Origin: Siderastrea radians
Taxonomy: Eukaryota > Cnidaria > Anthozoa > Scleractinia > Rhizangiidae
Length of the DNA stretch: 64,000 nucleotides
Assembly (NCBI GenBank): GCA_964017195.1
Contig: OZ024890.1
Location: 24,607,701-24,671,700, forward strand
Direction of reading: 5' to 3'
In this document: in pieces, positions 49,734 through 62,596 of the stretch
How the letters are laid out: the number at the start of each line of letters is the position of its first letter
How positions within the stretch are numbered: position 1 is the stretch's first letter
Program-made: the position numbers and the translations under genes
Notes under the pieces: model-generated
Database searches by the model: none
What the model was told of the DNA's origin: nothing
What the model saw: only the letters and a program-made list of their open reading frames with translations

Positions 49734-51443
49734 TTACTTGTTTAATTTTATAACCAGAGCTTGTGCTTTATTGAGTGCCACTTTATGGAAGTGCACATCT
49801 GTTCCTGGCTTCAGCTTCATTTCACTATCAATTTCAATGACTCCTGAACCAGTGATACCATTCAATGACCCCACCCATCTGTCTTGTCCAAAGTTAATAA
49901 CTATCAGAAACTTGCAATGCCTGTCTGATCTAGTATAGGCAAGAACTGAAGCATCAACATGAACAGCTTTAAAACTGAGTCCTTTAAAGCATTCTGCCAT
50001 GCTCCTTAACCTCAGCAGGTCTTTGTACAAGTGTAGAGCAGAGGTTGGGTCTGCCATCTGGACCTTGACATTGACTGTTTTGAAATTCTTTGCAACTGGC
50101 AACCAAGTCTTTGTTGCCTTTGAAAAGCCAGCATTTTTTGCATCACTCCACTGCATTGCTGACCTCTGGGGGTCCCTGAAATCTTTGTTGCTTTTCAAGG
50201 GGATTTTGGCATCTGTCATTCCAATTTCTTCTCCATAATATGTCACAGCAGTTCCAGGGAGGGTAAGAAGGAGGACATTCAATGCACGGACGTATTCTTC
50301 GCTGACTTTACTGCCTATCCTGGACACATCATGGTTTCCTAGAACCCAGTTTGGCCACTTTCCCCTGGGAAGGGCAGCAAGATAATCCGAGATCACTCGA
50401 TAGACTTCATGTGCAGTGGTGGATTTGTTTAATCCTAACAAACCAAAATTGAAGGGGAAGTCAAACTCATTCTTAAATCTTCCACCATAGTACTTGATAA
50501 CTTCTTTGAGGCCATCAGAGAAGATTTCACCTATGAGAATTCTGTACGAATCTTTGTACTTATCAAGAACTGCTCTCCATTCTTGCACAATTTTGTGATT
50601 GGCATCTAAGTTTTTAGTGTAAATATGATCCAAGTGATCATACTGGGGGCGCAAGGGGTCATATTCGTCCTTTGTGGGCTCATCTCGAAATTTGGAGTCT
50701 TCAACAAGATGAGGGACAGCATCCACTCTGAACCCATCCACACCCCGATCAAGCCAGAACATGAGAATGTCGTTAAGGGCTTGACACACCTCTGAATTCC
50801 TGAGGTTGAGATCTGGCTGCTCTGGGCAAAACTGATGAAGGTAGTACTGATCTGTTTCAGCATCATAACTCCAAGCACTACCCCCAAATACACTGACCCA
50901 GTTATTGGGAGGTCCACCTCCTGGGGCGGGGTCATGCCACACGTACCAACCTCGTTTGGGACTGAGTTTACTGGAACGACTTTCAAGGAACCAAGGGTGT
51001 TGGTCTGAGGTGTGGTTCGGTACAAAGTCCAACATGAGTTTCATGCCCTTAGCATGGACTTCTTTTAGCAGCTCATCAAAATCGCTCATATTTCCAAAGA
51101 TGGGGTCGATGTCTTTAAAATCCGACACATCATACCCATTGTCCACCATTGGTGATTTAAAAATCGGGCTGAGGTAAAGAATTTTTATGCCCAGCAATTC
51201 AAAGTAATCAAGTCGGTCCTTTATCCCCTTCAAATCGCCATTTCCGTCTCCAGACGAGTCTTGGAAAGATCGCGGATAGATGTGGTATATCACGCCTTCT
51301 TTCCACCATCTTTTTCGCTCCTCGCGCTCCTTTCTCTCTTTGTAACCTTTCCAAAGAGTAAATATTACCACATTTAGTAAAAATGCTGCTAGAAGGGCAA
51401 AAATAATGGAACCTAAGTCACCAAAACGTTCCGCGATACCCAT
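49734..51443 (-). CDS. Membrane-anchored GH13 alpha-glucosidase / SLC3-type protein
   Basis: One exon of 569 codons from the ATG at 51443 (context AAAATGGGT); upstream in frame only a GTG is found. A short cytoplasmic N-terminus is followed by one membrane segment (about residues 12-30) and a basic stretch, then a full GH13 (alpha-amylase family) domain from VIYHIYPRSFQDSSGDGNGD. Catalytic residues are intact: nucleophile D241 in GFRVDAV, acid/base E306 in LIGEIF, and D372 in LGNHDVSR. Closest families are animal maltases and SLC3A1 (rBAT), whose members chaperone amino-acid transporters. Intact catalytic residues favour real glucosidase activity. Minus-strand AATAAA lies at 49688-49693. It starts 244 bp from the coiled-coil gene in divergent orientation. 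Confidence 0.92.
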   Translation of the reverse strand: MGIAERFGDLGSIIFALLAAFLLNVVIFTLWKGYKERKEREERKRWWKEGVIYHIYPRSFQDSSGDGNGDLKGIKDRLDYFELLGIKILYLSPIFKSPMVDNGYDVSDFKDIDPIFGNMSDFDELLKEVHAKGMKLMLDFVPNHTSDQHPWFLESRSSKLSPKRGWYVWHDPAPGGGPPNNWVSVFGGSAWSYDAETDQYYLHQFCPEQPDLNLRNSEVCQALNDILMFWLDRGVDGFRVDAVPHLVEDSKFRDEPTKDEYDPLRPQYDHLDHIYTKNLDANHKIVQEWRAVLDKYKDSYRILIGEIFSDGLKEVIKYYGGRFKNEFDFPFNFGLLGLNKSTTAHEVYRVISDYLAALPRGKWPNWVLGNHDVSRIGSKVSEEYVRALNVLLLTLPGTAVTYYGEEIGMTDAKIPLKSNKDFRDPQRSAMQWSDAKNAGFSKATKTWLPVAKNFKTVNVKVQMADPTSALHLYKDLLRLRSMAECFKGLSFKAVHVDASVLAYTRSDRHCKFLIVINFGQDRWVGSLNGITGSGVIEIDSEMKLKPGTDVHFHKVALNKAQALVIKLNK

Positions 51444-51687
51444 TTTTGCCCTTACACTGTACCTTTGTACAAATTCGCCCAGGCGTAACGCGTGACGCAC
51501 GAGACCGCGCTAGGGAACTGGGAACTTGTATGCAAATAAGGAGTCTCTTCCTACCGACGAATAAACAACTTCATAACAATTTTATAACGCTGAAACTGCG
51601 GAAGTCAAACAGCTCTCTGACTTTGTTATCAAGATTACAAAGGCAAAGGATCATTTACAGAAAGGTTTTGTATTTAAGTCCGACGCA
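51444..51687. promoter_or_regulatory. Head-to-head promoter region, GH13 gene and coiled-coil gene
   Basis: The 244 bp between opposing ATGs must contain both promoters and 5' UTRs. It includes CpG-rich AGGCGTAACGCGTGACGC and no evident TATA box. Inferred from layout. Confidence 0.5.
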
Positions 51688-54600
51688 ATGACAACAAAGT
51701 CGGAACGAAGAACAAGTTACGAGGAGAGAGTGGAACAAGATGCACGACTTACGGGTAAACACATACGAACACTGTTACACTTGCAGGATTTACATTCTGA
51801 AAACGATCTCTTGAATGCTAGAATTGCTGAACTGGAGCTACAGCAGACAAAAGCTGCGAGATGTGATCTTCTGGAGCGCGAAGTTGAGAAATTACGGGTA
51901 AGGAAGATATCTCTTTCATCTGTTATGCATTATGTGCTGTCCCTGTATACAGTGCAAGCTAAAATATTTTAACTTTGTCACGGTTTATCAACCATGTAAT
52001 AACTCCAGTCTTATTCTCAGACTAGCGGACGAGTTCTAACCGTCTCTCTGAGGATCATGCTATACAAAAATGACCTCTAATGTGTTTTGCTCGTGGACCA
52101 CGAGGATATCCTCGAATATCCATTCAAAGATGGTCAAAAGCACTCAAAGAATGGGCCATTCCATTTAATATCCGCACCCCGCCTGTTGAGGTTTAATTAT
52201 AAATTTTACCCCTTAGGACAAAAAAGATCAAAGTGCCGACACATTTCCCCCTTCAGAGAAAGGGAGATGTTTTTGAGAGATCAAAGGTACCAACATAGCT
52301 ACCCCTTCAGAAATGACTTTTGAAACCCCCTCCCCTGTACCTCATTGGAGTTGGGGGGGGGAGGGGGTGCAGACTGGAATGGCCCAATTCACATGTTACT
52401 CACCTCAGAATACAGTGAAACCTGTCATAAGTTGACATTCTTGGGACCTCGAGTACATTCCACTGCCCTCTTAAGAGAGGTGGGGTGCTTGTTATCTGCT
52501 GACAAAAAAGAATGGTCGGGGTGACCCTTGTATAAGAAGGGCTTTCCAAAATTAACAAACATACACACTGAAACAGGTGGATCATCCTTACCATTTACAA
52601 TTCCATGCCACCCTCTTCTTGGTCAGAGACTGGAAAAGTTCTGAGAAATGGCAAATGGTACATAATTTTCTGCAATATCTCTCAGTCTTGAACAGGAAAA
52701 GAGGAGTATTCAACTGTACACCGGCAGGGCTAAAAATTAACTTCAGTGCTTGGTCGCCACTCGGGCCAGTATCCCTGAATTCTTAGTCGCCCAGGCCAAA
52801 ATAAAGTAGTCCTCGAATTTCCTCTACTAACACAAAAAAAATTTAAATTATTTTTGCTCGAATAAACGCCTCATGGCCGTTTGAGCCCGTGCTTTTTAGT
52901 AAGGTGTTCGACTGAAACGCCAAAAGAGATTTGCTTGATCTTAACTTTGTCTTGAATGCTCACATTTGCCAATGTACTGTCGAGAAATTGGTAAAATTGT
53001 TATTATTAACAATAAAAACTCTGTTCAGTCCGTGTTGGGGATTATTCGTCTCGTTCTTGTTTGCTATTTTCTTCACTTACAGGTTCTGACTTGGTCCTTA
53101 AATTTCTAAAGAAAAACTGGACCATTATTTTCCAAATACGGACAAAACGATCTTGTCAACATCTATAAACTTCAGTATCACGGTTCTCAGTTTCTTTCGA
53201 TTGCTTTTGAATTCAAGTGAAAAGTAAGTCTATTATATCAAGCAGTATCGAGTAATTTTGCCGATATTCATGTTTGAAGACGTACCGTATTGAACTCTGG
53301 GTATGTCTGGATTCGCGTGTCAGTAAAATCAAAATGGCGTCTACGTATCGGAGCGATCTAAAAACTCGATCCCGAACGACTTTGAATTTTCTGCTTTAAA
53401 ACTAAACCTTTACTACAATTGATGAACTTAGAGACGAGGAAAGAAAAGAAAGGTACTTCAATGAAAGAACATTTTATTTTATTGTTATTGCTACTCTTTT
53501 CGTACTTCTCAAATCGTAGTCGCCCTTCAGGCAATCAAACTTCAACTTTTAGTCGCCCTGGACACTTTTTAATCGCCACGGGCGACCGTGCGACCGCCAA
53601 GTTTTAACCCTGCACCGGAAGAACTGAAAGGACATTTCAGTTTATATTGAGTTGACTTCTCTAAACACCAATCCCCCAGCAATGAAGGGGAACTGGAGGG
53701 GGAGGAGCTCCCTATGGTGGGCGATACATGGGGAGGCTCCACCAAAAGTGGTACCTTTTTTGAGCACACAGTATACTATTGAAGGGTAGGGAAAGGGTTA
53801 CCAAAATGTGCTGCAAAGTAAAAGAGAATTAGCAGCTCAAGGATGCCACGTGATTTTTGGCTAAATGGTAACTCGAAATGTTCAAACAAAAACATGGAGT
53901 TTTTAGTAATTGACCCAGGGCAACTGAGAACCCAGGGGAAAATGCGGAGAGAATGAGAAATGCTACAGTTTTGGCTTATCCTTGAGGTATGGTTGCCCTT
54001 TTGGTAAACATTAGTGTATAATTTGAAGGGTAAGGGTTGAACCTCAGGCCAGGGTCTCCCCGTGTAAAAGTTAAAATAAATTTTATTGAGCAGTCCCCTT
54101 CCCCCCCCCCCCACCCTGCCGGTGATTCTTTTAATCTGTGGTTTTTTAAAGTTTCATTAATTTTTACATGTAGTTCACTTTAATAAATGAGCCATTCTGA
54201 TATAATTGTTAATTACCGGTAATTGATTAAGCACTCCATGCAAAATATCCTGCGGTAGTCAGTGATTTTGCAAGGTTGGAGGGGTGGGAGGGTGGTTATT
54301 GGTCATTTTGCAGTTACATCAATCTTAACTTATCAACATTTTGACAAGAAATGCTTTTTTTTGTAAAAAGGGAAGATTTTTACTCAAAAAATCAAAATGT
54401 CACTTGTTGGAAATTATCTAATCCTTATTAGTGCTTCTTGAAGCTTGCATGTCCAACTTTTTCAGGCATTAATTAGCATTTTTCATTTTCTAAGTGTTAT
54501 GTTTACTTAAGTTTATTAGTAGTCTGAGCTTAATGCCAGCTGTTTGCAATACACAGAACTCCAATTTACACAATAACTGTTGTTTTATCAAAGGGACTTA

Positions 54601-57600
54601 TCCTTTATATGTTGCATGTACTTGAACACTGGACAGTGTTAAATTTAAAACAAAGATGTCAACTGGCAAGCAAAAGGTTAAATTCTTTTTTCCTAATTAA
54701 TGAATTCATAAATTAAATTCCCTTTTGTTCACCGTACTTTGTTGAATTAGATTAATCCAATCCTCAACTTTCACTTCTTTTTTGTATTAATATGGATTGA
54801 CAAATGAAGATTATCTGTGATCAAAGACTTATTTTTGATATTAAACCTGCAAAGCATCATCTGAGGAGAAAGTTATTTTCCTTAACAAGCATACTTGTTC
54901 AGTGGTGTACCATTTCCAAGATAAACTTGTGGTAGCATTATGGTGAGAGTAGTTTTAAAAATCTACTAGATATCAAATTTTAAACAGTTGTCAACCTCTC
55001 TAAAATGACACCAAAGGGGCAGGACTAAGTGTCTGTGCATCTGATGTTATAGAGTTCTGCATATTTAAGAGTTAGAGTTTATGTGAGTTTTGGTCTCTTT
55101 TAGACAAAGCAAGTTGTCTGTAATAGAGAAATAGTGCTGTTCATATTACAGAGGTGTCGATAATCAGCGATTCTAGTGGTAGTTTAAGATATATTACCGG
55201 TATATGAAGTTATGTCAGTGTCAGAGGCTGTTTGAGTGGGGTTCCACTGTTAGCATATTTATATTTAAAAACATGCAGATATCTGAAGAGATCAGCCTGA
55301 AGATACGTAAGTTCCTGTTCAAGTTTTTTTGTTGTTGTTGTTGTTGCACCTGAATTTTAGACCCACTTCCAAGGTGGCAGCTGTAACATTGAAATTGGCT
55401 GCACTGCTTCTACACCATTTGCAACCAGGTGAAAACCTTTTAAGACAATTTCCGCTCAACATTCGAGCAATCAGTGCAAAAACTAAGTTACCAAAAAATT
55501 CTTATAGCATGGTCACATTTTGAGAACAGATAAAAAAAACTTATCGATACTTTTGCTCCCAGGCTGACCCCGCAAGAGAAAATTGGATTTGAAGTTATCC
55601 ATATTTCAATTAAAAAGACGCTTCATGTCACTTCAAAACAAAATGGCGCCTGTTTTTAGCATATTTTTAGGTGATTTAACATTAATTTTCTCAAGAATGC
55701 TTGAGAATTTAATCGCTGGGTCACTTGGAGAAGTGAATTAAAGTGAGAGGGTTCAAATAGCATTGGAAAATGTTACCTTGCTACGAGTAATTTTTTAGTA
55801 AATATTTTTTGCACTTATTGCTCGAACGTTGAGCGGAATCCATCTTAATCTGTTAGACTCACCAAGAATGCTACACTCATGTTTAAATACTACACGTCTT
55901 GTTACTTCGATTTCGTGAAATTGCCATAACCTGTTCTACAGGAAAGTAAGACATCAAAGTTCATTTCTGTTTGGTTTTAGAATGATTTGTCAAAATGTCA
56001 AGAGCTTCATCAGATTGCAGAGGATTCCAAAGAAAAGTTGCAGCAAATGCAGCGAGACTGTTTAATGAAGATTGATGAAACTTGTGCTGCTTTAACTGAA
56101 AAACACAAGGTGGAGGTGGGTCACAATAACAATGTGAAACTGTTTATTACAACAATTGACAACAGAAATATTCCAACTAAATGGTATGAAACATGTTTGT
56201 GCAATGTGATCCATGAAAAAAAGGTGCAACTAAATAAGTGCACCTAAAAGTAAAAAATAAAAACAAAATGTCATTTGGTTAGGTCCTTGTAAATCCTATT
56301 TTGTACATACATGTTGCAGTTGCTGTTGTTGTTGTTTTTTTTTTTTTAATCACTGATCTTTTTAAATCTAACCTGAGAATATTGATCAATCAAAAATCAC
56401 CACTCTCTGGAGAATAAGTCTTACTGCCAAAATAGATATGGTAAGGTAATAAATTATATGGTACTAAGCTGTTGTTCTATATTGTTTTTTTGGCAGATCA
56501 TGAGAGTTGTGTCTGAGAAACTTGAGGCTGAAAATAGCTGGGTCTTGGAAAAGCAACAGGTACAGTTCAAGCCTTACATCGTCAGCCTCAATTATTGTGC
56601 AAATTTGTCAAGTATAAAACATCTTGTGTAGTTAAGATTGTCTCAGATGTTTCCAGATGTTGAAGAGAAAAATTGTTGTTAAGGGTTTATTATAGAGTGC
56701 GGCATTGCAGAGTACAGCAATTCTGCCACGTGAAATTTGCACTAGTGCATCAAACATGGCACACAAAATTTCACCAAAGAAGCCTACACGTACTTACAGG
56801 TTTGACGTTACAGCTTTGGCAGTTGTTTCACTACAAACTTCAATAGGTTCCACAACAAATGCAATTTACCATTGACAGTCAACTAATAAAAGGGTAGTCT
56901 AAAAAAGTTTATTAATAATTATTTGAAAACACCAGTTTACTTGTCAAAGCAACGAGCATCTTCAGTTGGGCTGGCCTTTTGTAAAAAGAGGCCCTCTAGA
57001 ATATCTGAAGAGGGCTCACTTGCCCTTCTAAGACTAAAAACCTGTACAATATTTCAAGTAATTTTTCTCAAACTACACGTAATCTTCGTGTTATACACTA
57101 CCACTGCATTTTGAGCATTTCTTCCATTTCTTTATTTTTTAAAAACTATTATTTAACAGCTCACAGAAAAGAATGAAGCCCTTGAAAAAGAGAACAAAGT
57201 ACTGAAGGAAAAACTTGAGGGTTTGAAAGCAACTGGAAGTGATGCTGCGGTAGGTGTCGATAAATGACTTCAACAAGACCGGGCTCTTGCTTGTGTTATT
57301 TTTATTTGGGCAAGAAACTTGGCTATTTATTACCGGTATCTATCATTTTAGGTACACTACCGGCCTGTACATGTACATTCGTCTATATCACTGAAAATGA
57401 ATTATATATGTAGAATTTGTCTTTTAAAGCACATATATACAACTCTAGTCTCCATTAATGCAAAGAACTCCGATGAAAACAGGAACACAACACAATGAGT
57501 TCTACAACGTGGCGGCTCTCCAAGGACCTCGTGGTTCCTGATGACGCTATGCACAATAACTATGACATTAATAAATTTGCAATCTCTCACAGTATAATAA

Positions 57601-58372
57601 GGTATCATAGAATACACAATCATATTTCTCAGTCTGTCTGAGTGACCAGTTTACTGTTAGTATGTATTCTTAATGATACAATAGGGAACTTATAATAAAC
57701 AATTTTTTCTTGTTTTTCTGTTAGAAAATGGGCTCTGCCCTTCAGGAGGCAAAAGCAACCATTGAGTCGTTCAGACAAAGAAGTGAACAGTTGAAACAAG
57801 AGAAAGCAATCCTAGAAAAGAGTGTTCGGGATTTTAGCACAGAAAATGAGTCTTTGAAATCAGAGGTAGACAGATTAAAATCAAGGATAGCAGTTCTGGA
57901 AATGCAATCGAAATTAGCACGGACATCGAAAGCCGAGGGGGAAGATCAAGCTGCAGAAATCATTAAACTTAAAGAACATATTCAAGAACTTGAAGGAAAA
58001 AACAAAACCCTTACAGAAGATATTGAAAAACTGGACAAAGACAACAAACTTTTGGAATTTAATCTTCAAGATTCTAGTCAAGCATTAAAGCTCATGTTCA
58101 AAGAAAGAGACCTGCTCAAAAACAGAATCACAGGACTTCTTAACGAGATAACAGCTCTTAAATCGCAGGCTCCAGAGAAGCATACTTTTGTGGACTTTGT
58201 TCACCTCAAGCGGAACTACAGTGCACTGAAAGAGGAGCATGAGAAACTTCTCAAGCGAAGAAGCTCCAAAACAAATGCTTTACCAACTCTTAAAAGTGAC
58301 AATTCAGTAGGAAGGGTATCAAGTGGGGGATCTGCAAAAAGTAGAGTGGGTGGGGTGGGTGCTTTATGGTAG
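51688..58372 (+). CDS. Coiled-coil protein, 381 aa, five exons
   Basis: Exons, all phase 0: 51688-51897, 55981-56115, 56497-56559, 57160-57249 and 57725-58372 (stop TAG). Each boundary is GT-AG. Nearly the whole protein is heptad-rich coiled coil, with LQDLHSENDLLNARIAELEL in exon 1 and long Leu/Glu/Lys repeats in exon 5 (for example LKSEVDRLKSRIAVLEMQ), then a short Ser/Gly-rich tail. No catalytic domain is present. Length is like CCDC89 or similar small coiled-coil proteins, but the sequence does not let me assign it; the family remains open. AATAAA lies at 58786-58791. Intron 1 (4.1 kb) has collected three mobile elements. Confidence 0.82.
52153..52385. mobile_element. Harbinger-like MITE, copy 2
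   Basis: Ends GGGCCATTCCATTTAATATC and GGAATGGCCC, with AAT on both sides (3-bp duplication). The interior CCCCTTCAGAAA words match copy 1 at 29878-30155. Confidence 0.8.
52725..53612. mobile_element. hAT-like element, 888 bp, with 6-bp target duplication
   Basis: Ends CAGGGCTAAAAATTAAC and TTTTAACCCTG are inverted; the flanks are CACCGG on both sides (52719-52724 and 53613-53618). Subterminal AGTCGCCC and GGTCGCC words lie near both ends, as in hAT elements. No transposase. It lies in intron 1 of the coiled-coil gene. Confidence 0.82.
53620..55439. other. Intron 1 of the coiled-coil gene, middle part
   Basis: No exon or clear element was recognised. A (C)n run lies near 54102-54112 and a (GTT)n run near 55328-55345. 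Confidence 0.4.
55440..55847. mobile_element. 408-bp TIR element, copy 2
   Basis: Same family as 30393-30800, in the opposite orientation and the same length. It shares the TTCCGCTCAACATTCGAGCA end, CAAAATGGCGCCTGTTTTTAGC and TGACCCCGCAAGAGAAAATT blocks. Confidence 0.85.
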
Positions 58373-59988
58373 TCTGGAAAATTTGCCCACCACCCACCAA
58401 CCCTTACCCAGTAATTACCCCTGTAGTTACTCTTTGGTGAAGCTAGAGGGGGTGGGCAAATTGAAGAGTTAAAAATTAATGTTGACTTGGTGCTCAGGAT
58501 ATAAAGGGTTACCTGGTCCTTCATCAATGAAATGTGAACGCAAAAAACATTCATCTAGTTAGTCTTAGTCTGCTCAAGAAAGAAAGAGAGAGAGCTTTAA
58601 TTTATTATTTGTCGCTTTCACCATTTCTAGTGCAGTATTTATTTTATTTAAACGTATTCCAATAGTATGTACATTTTAATATTGGAAACTATCCCAATTA
58701 TCTGTAGAAAATAGAGTATAAAATACAATAAGAATTGTAATTTTACAGTTTTAAACTGACACTCAGTGAGATCTTTCAAAACAACAATAAAAAAAATGGA
58801 ACTGTTTTGAATAATTATAAGATCTTACCAAATTTAGGTATTTTGTCGAGAAAGTAGAACATTAAAATTTTTGAGAAATATTTTTAAAATGCTTCAGCCA
58901 GTATTGTACTCTGTTTTATCATTAAATTTATGTAAGTGACCGATTCAGTAGAAAACCACCTAAAACAATTTCAAGAAGCTCCGAGAAGTAGTGAAAACAC
59001 AGAACACACTCAACAGTTAGTGGTAAAATTTCAAACCAGGGGGTGGGGGGGTGCACACGTGATAATGTCACACGTTATCACGTGACGATGCAAGTGTCAG
59101 TACGCCTTTTTGCTAAAATTTCTGAGGGGAAAGGGGTGCAGACTTACATAATGATAACTGTTGCAGGTTTGACCGGAATCTGCACGCATATGCGTAGCCA
59201 TGTCGTCACTCAACGTGGAACGTGATGACTCTCACAACGGCTAAACCAATGCATAGGAGGCTACAATCCGAACTTTTTAGAATTCTTGGGAGATGTATAC
59301 GTACTTTCCTCGTTCCCTCCATTATAAGTGGATACTACACTAGATAAAGTGCGATTCGGATAACGTGCAGTTTTGAATGGGGTCTCAAGTTGAGCACAGC
59401 TTTCAAAAGCAATGTCTCAAATTGGGGTTGCAGTTTAGAGGTCAGGTCTGGAAATGGCATGGAAAGTGACGTCTTTGAGTCTGAATAAGGGTCAGGATTT
59501 GGAGAACTGGGCGGTGCATTCCACCAAAAAGCATGAGCAGTATTCCCGGGAAATGTACAGGAAAACGAGTGGCAGTTCAATTCCTTCAAATTTCTTTTTA
59601 ATGTTGACCCTTCAGAACCTAAAAAGTAGCCACACCCAGGTGATGAGGCACCATTGTGCGTTTGACGTTTTGCGTAATACTCCTTCCAAGTGCAACATTT
59701 TCCCTTGCCAGGTGCATTACAAAGTATGCATGCATTGAGGAATCACGAGTAAGCAGGCATTAGCTATTGACATTTCCTCCACACTCTTCATGGTAAAGAC
59801 CAAATGTAAATGTGCAAAAGAAAGGTGGTGTGCGATTGGTGCGGTAAAAAAAAATACAATCATTATACACGTGACTTGGAAGAACTTAAAAAACCTATTG
59901 CTTTGCAATATTGTTTTCCATAAACAGGTAATAAATTCAATTTTATGACGTGCTACCATTATTTTACAGTTACATGTCTACAATAGCT
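58373..59988. other. Region between the coiled-coil gene and the UGT 3' end
   Basis: It contains the coiled-coil gene 3' UTR (AATAAA at 58786). A small hairpin with CACGTGATAA arms is at 59056-59084. No further gene is supported. Confidence 0.4.
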
Positions 59989-62553
59989 TCACTCCTTCTT
60001 AGGTTTATCTCCACCCTTTTTACAACAAAGATGGCACAGACATCTACATGTCAGCCCTATCACTGTGACAACCAAGGTAACCACAGCAACGAGGAAAGCA
60101 ATGACATCAAGTAAGTAGTACTGATACCAAGGGATGTTAAACACTTGAGCTCTGAGATGCCGGGCTCCACCATGTCTGAGTACATACTCTATCCAATCAC
60201 CAGTTTTCTCCACTGGGGTGCGCGGGCTGTCCTTCATCAGCCGAGATATTCGCAGGGCCACTTTCTTGAATCTGGAAGAAAAGGGTTAAAACCATTTCTT
60301 TTAGTTCCCACAAAGAACACATGTGGCACATGCGGCATTTAATGCACACAATTAATTCACTGGCACAGAGAACAGAACCATCACTCTCCATCTGAATAGA
60401 ACAACGGAAGTGTTTCAGACAATTTTTTATGAAATGTGATGTTCTTAAAAACTAATATTCACTCTGAAAGCTTTTCCAGCTAGTTTAAAAAATGTACAAT
60501 TAAAACTACAAAACTTCTAGACAAAGGCACTATATTCTCTGCACCCTTCAGAAGCTTTGCCGGTGATACCACCTGTGAATAGACAGAAATCGACCATGGT
60601 ACATTACACAACGCACATCAGATTGCTTCAACTGTAAGTCTTTACTTCCCGATAGCAAATGATCTTGCACCCTATGCCGTTGCAAAGTAGAATTCCTCTC
60701 TATCTTTTGAGATACCTGTCCTGGTCACGTTGTCCTTGCTTCCCTTGTCCATAAAGAAGCATTTCTGGAATTCTGTTGTCTTCCATACAGACAACTTGTT
60801 CTGCCATCGGAAGGTCTGACGCAGGTAGGCCTTTAAGGTGTCTTTATACCCGGGTCTTTATATCTCTTGAGCAGCCTTCCCTGATCACGTTGTCCTTGCT
60901 TCTGTTGCCCGTAAAGAAGCCACACATTTTTAGGACCTAGGAGTTGTATGTCTTGTCATGCTAGTTGATGTTACAGATCTTGCGCAGGTATTGTAGATGG
61001 AACTATTCAAGTTGCTGGATGCACCGGCAGTAGATGGGCTAAGTCCAGGCTTCTCATTAGTAGAGTAGCGCACCCAAAATGACTGCTCTATACACAGCGA
61101 TCTTTGCGTGCAGTCTGATGCCGTGGTCTTGCCACAGTCTCTTTGTGAGTCTGCCAAAAGTGGAGCTGGCCTTTGAGACGAGATGAGCGTCACCACTGCA
61201 TCCAAAGAACCATTGCTGCTCACAGTGCTACCCAAGTGGCAGAACTACTGCACGGACTTGATCTCTATGCTATGATTTAGGACATGGCGTGGTGGTCAGT
61301 CTTTCCGAGACCGATTGTTAGTCCAGTGGCTGTTCCAAGGCACAGGATATCCTCATGGGAGTGTGCACAATCCTCGGCCTTACGAAGAAGAGACTTGGGT
61401 CGCCGCAGGTTGAAGAGTCTGCTATCTTAGCGCAATTCAAGTCCCTCGAAGCGTTTACCAGCTTTGCTGCATTCAAGGTAGAGAAGAGAGTGCCGCTGCC
61501 TGTACAAGTCCCTGTTACACTCAGTTTTTACTGGGAAACATTACATTTTTTCTTGCACCCTGTCCAGTATGCCATCGTGGAATGGGGCAATCTGAGTGAG
61601 ACAAGCTTCTGTGTTGAAATGTTCAACCCAACATGCGACAATGTCATGCACTTTTCTCTGTCTGCAGTTTGGATTGATAAGAAGAACGAATCGACGTTGA
61701 AGCAACGGCCTAGTGTAAAGACCTTAAGGTTTAGAAAATGCTGTAATGATTGTTTATTTTCTGTAAATGTATATTTTTATGTTGCACATGGGTGCATTTA
61801 TATGTATATATGTCACTGATTTTCAATCGCCATCCTATCATGTCATGCAGACATATGCTAAAGTAATTAGACCACCCTGCAAGTATTCTGTGGGCCAAGT
61901 TCGAGAGATCAGAGGGTGTGCCTTGTAAAACAAAAGATTATAACAATGAACTCATTACCTTGGCTCCTCCATGGCACGTTCAATTGTGTCAAACAGTTGT
62001 TGGGCATCCATTGTTTCATGATTCACAGCTATTGCTAGTCCGAAATGTTCTGCTCTCTTAGCATTAGAAAACTGGTCTGCAAACAATGGAACTGCCACTA
62101 CAGGGACACCATGGTATGCAGAGTCATAAAGACTATTCATTCCAACATGAGAGATGAAAAGCTTGATGTGCTTATGAGCCAATAGATCATTTTGAGGTAA
62201 CCATTCCACTACTTTGATGTTTGAAGTGAGGGAAGGACGAAAGTGATCTGAAAGAAATTTAAATATCATCATCTTCGTCATCACTATCACCATCACTGCC
62301 ATCACCACCACTATTATGATCAATGTCATCATCACTCTCACCATAATCATTGTTGCAATCAGCATCATCACCATCATGATCATCCTCCTCCTCCTCATAA
62401 TAACCATCATCACCACCACCACTACCATCATCATCTTGATCATTAATCATGATCACCATCATCGTCATCATCATCATCATTGTCATCAATATCAATATCA
62501 CCATCACCATCATCATCCGCTTCATCTTCATCATCGTCAACATCATCATCAAT

Positions 62554-62596
<43 letters not shown>

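Noticed and set aside
51444..51500. Upstream extension of the GH13 protein by 19 residues
   Set aside because: It would begin with GTG, not ATG; the ATG at 51443 has a good context.
61355..61819. Plus-strand 154-codon frame
   Set aside because: The opposite strand carries recognisable reverse transcriptase blocks (RLFNLRRPKS, HDGILDRVQEKM), so this is their antisense shadow.
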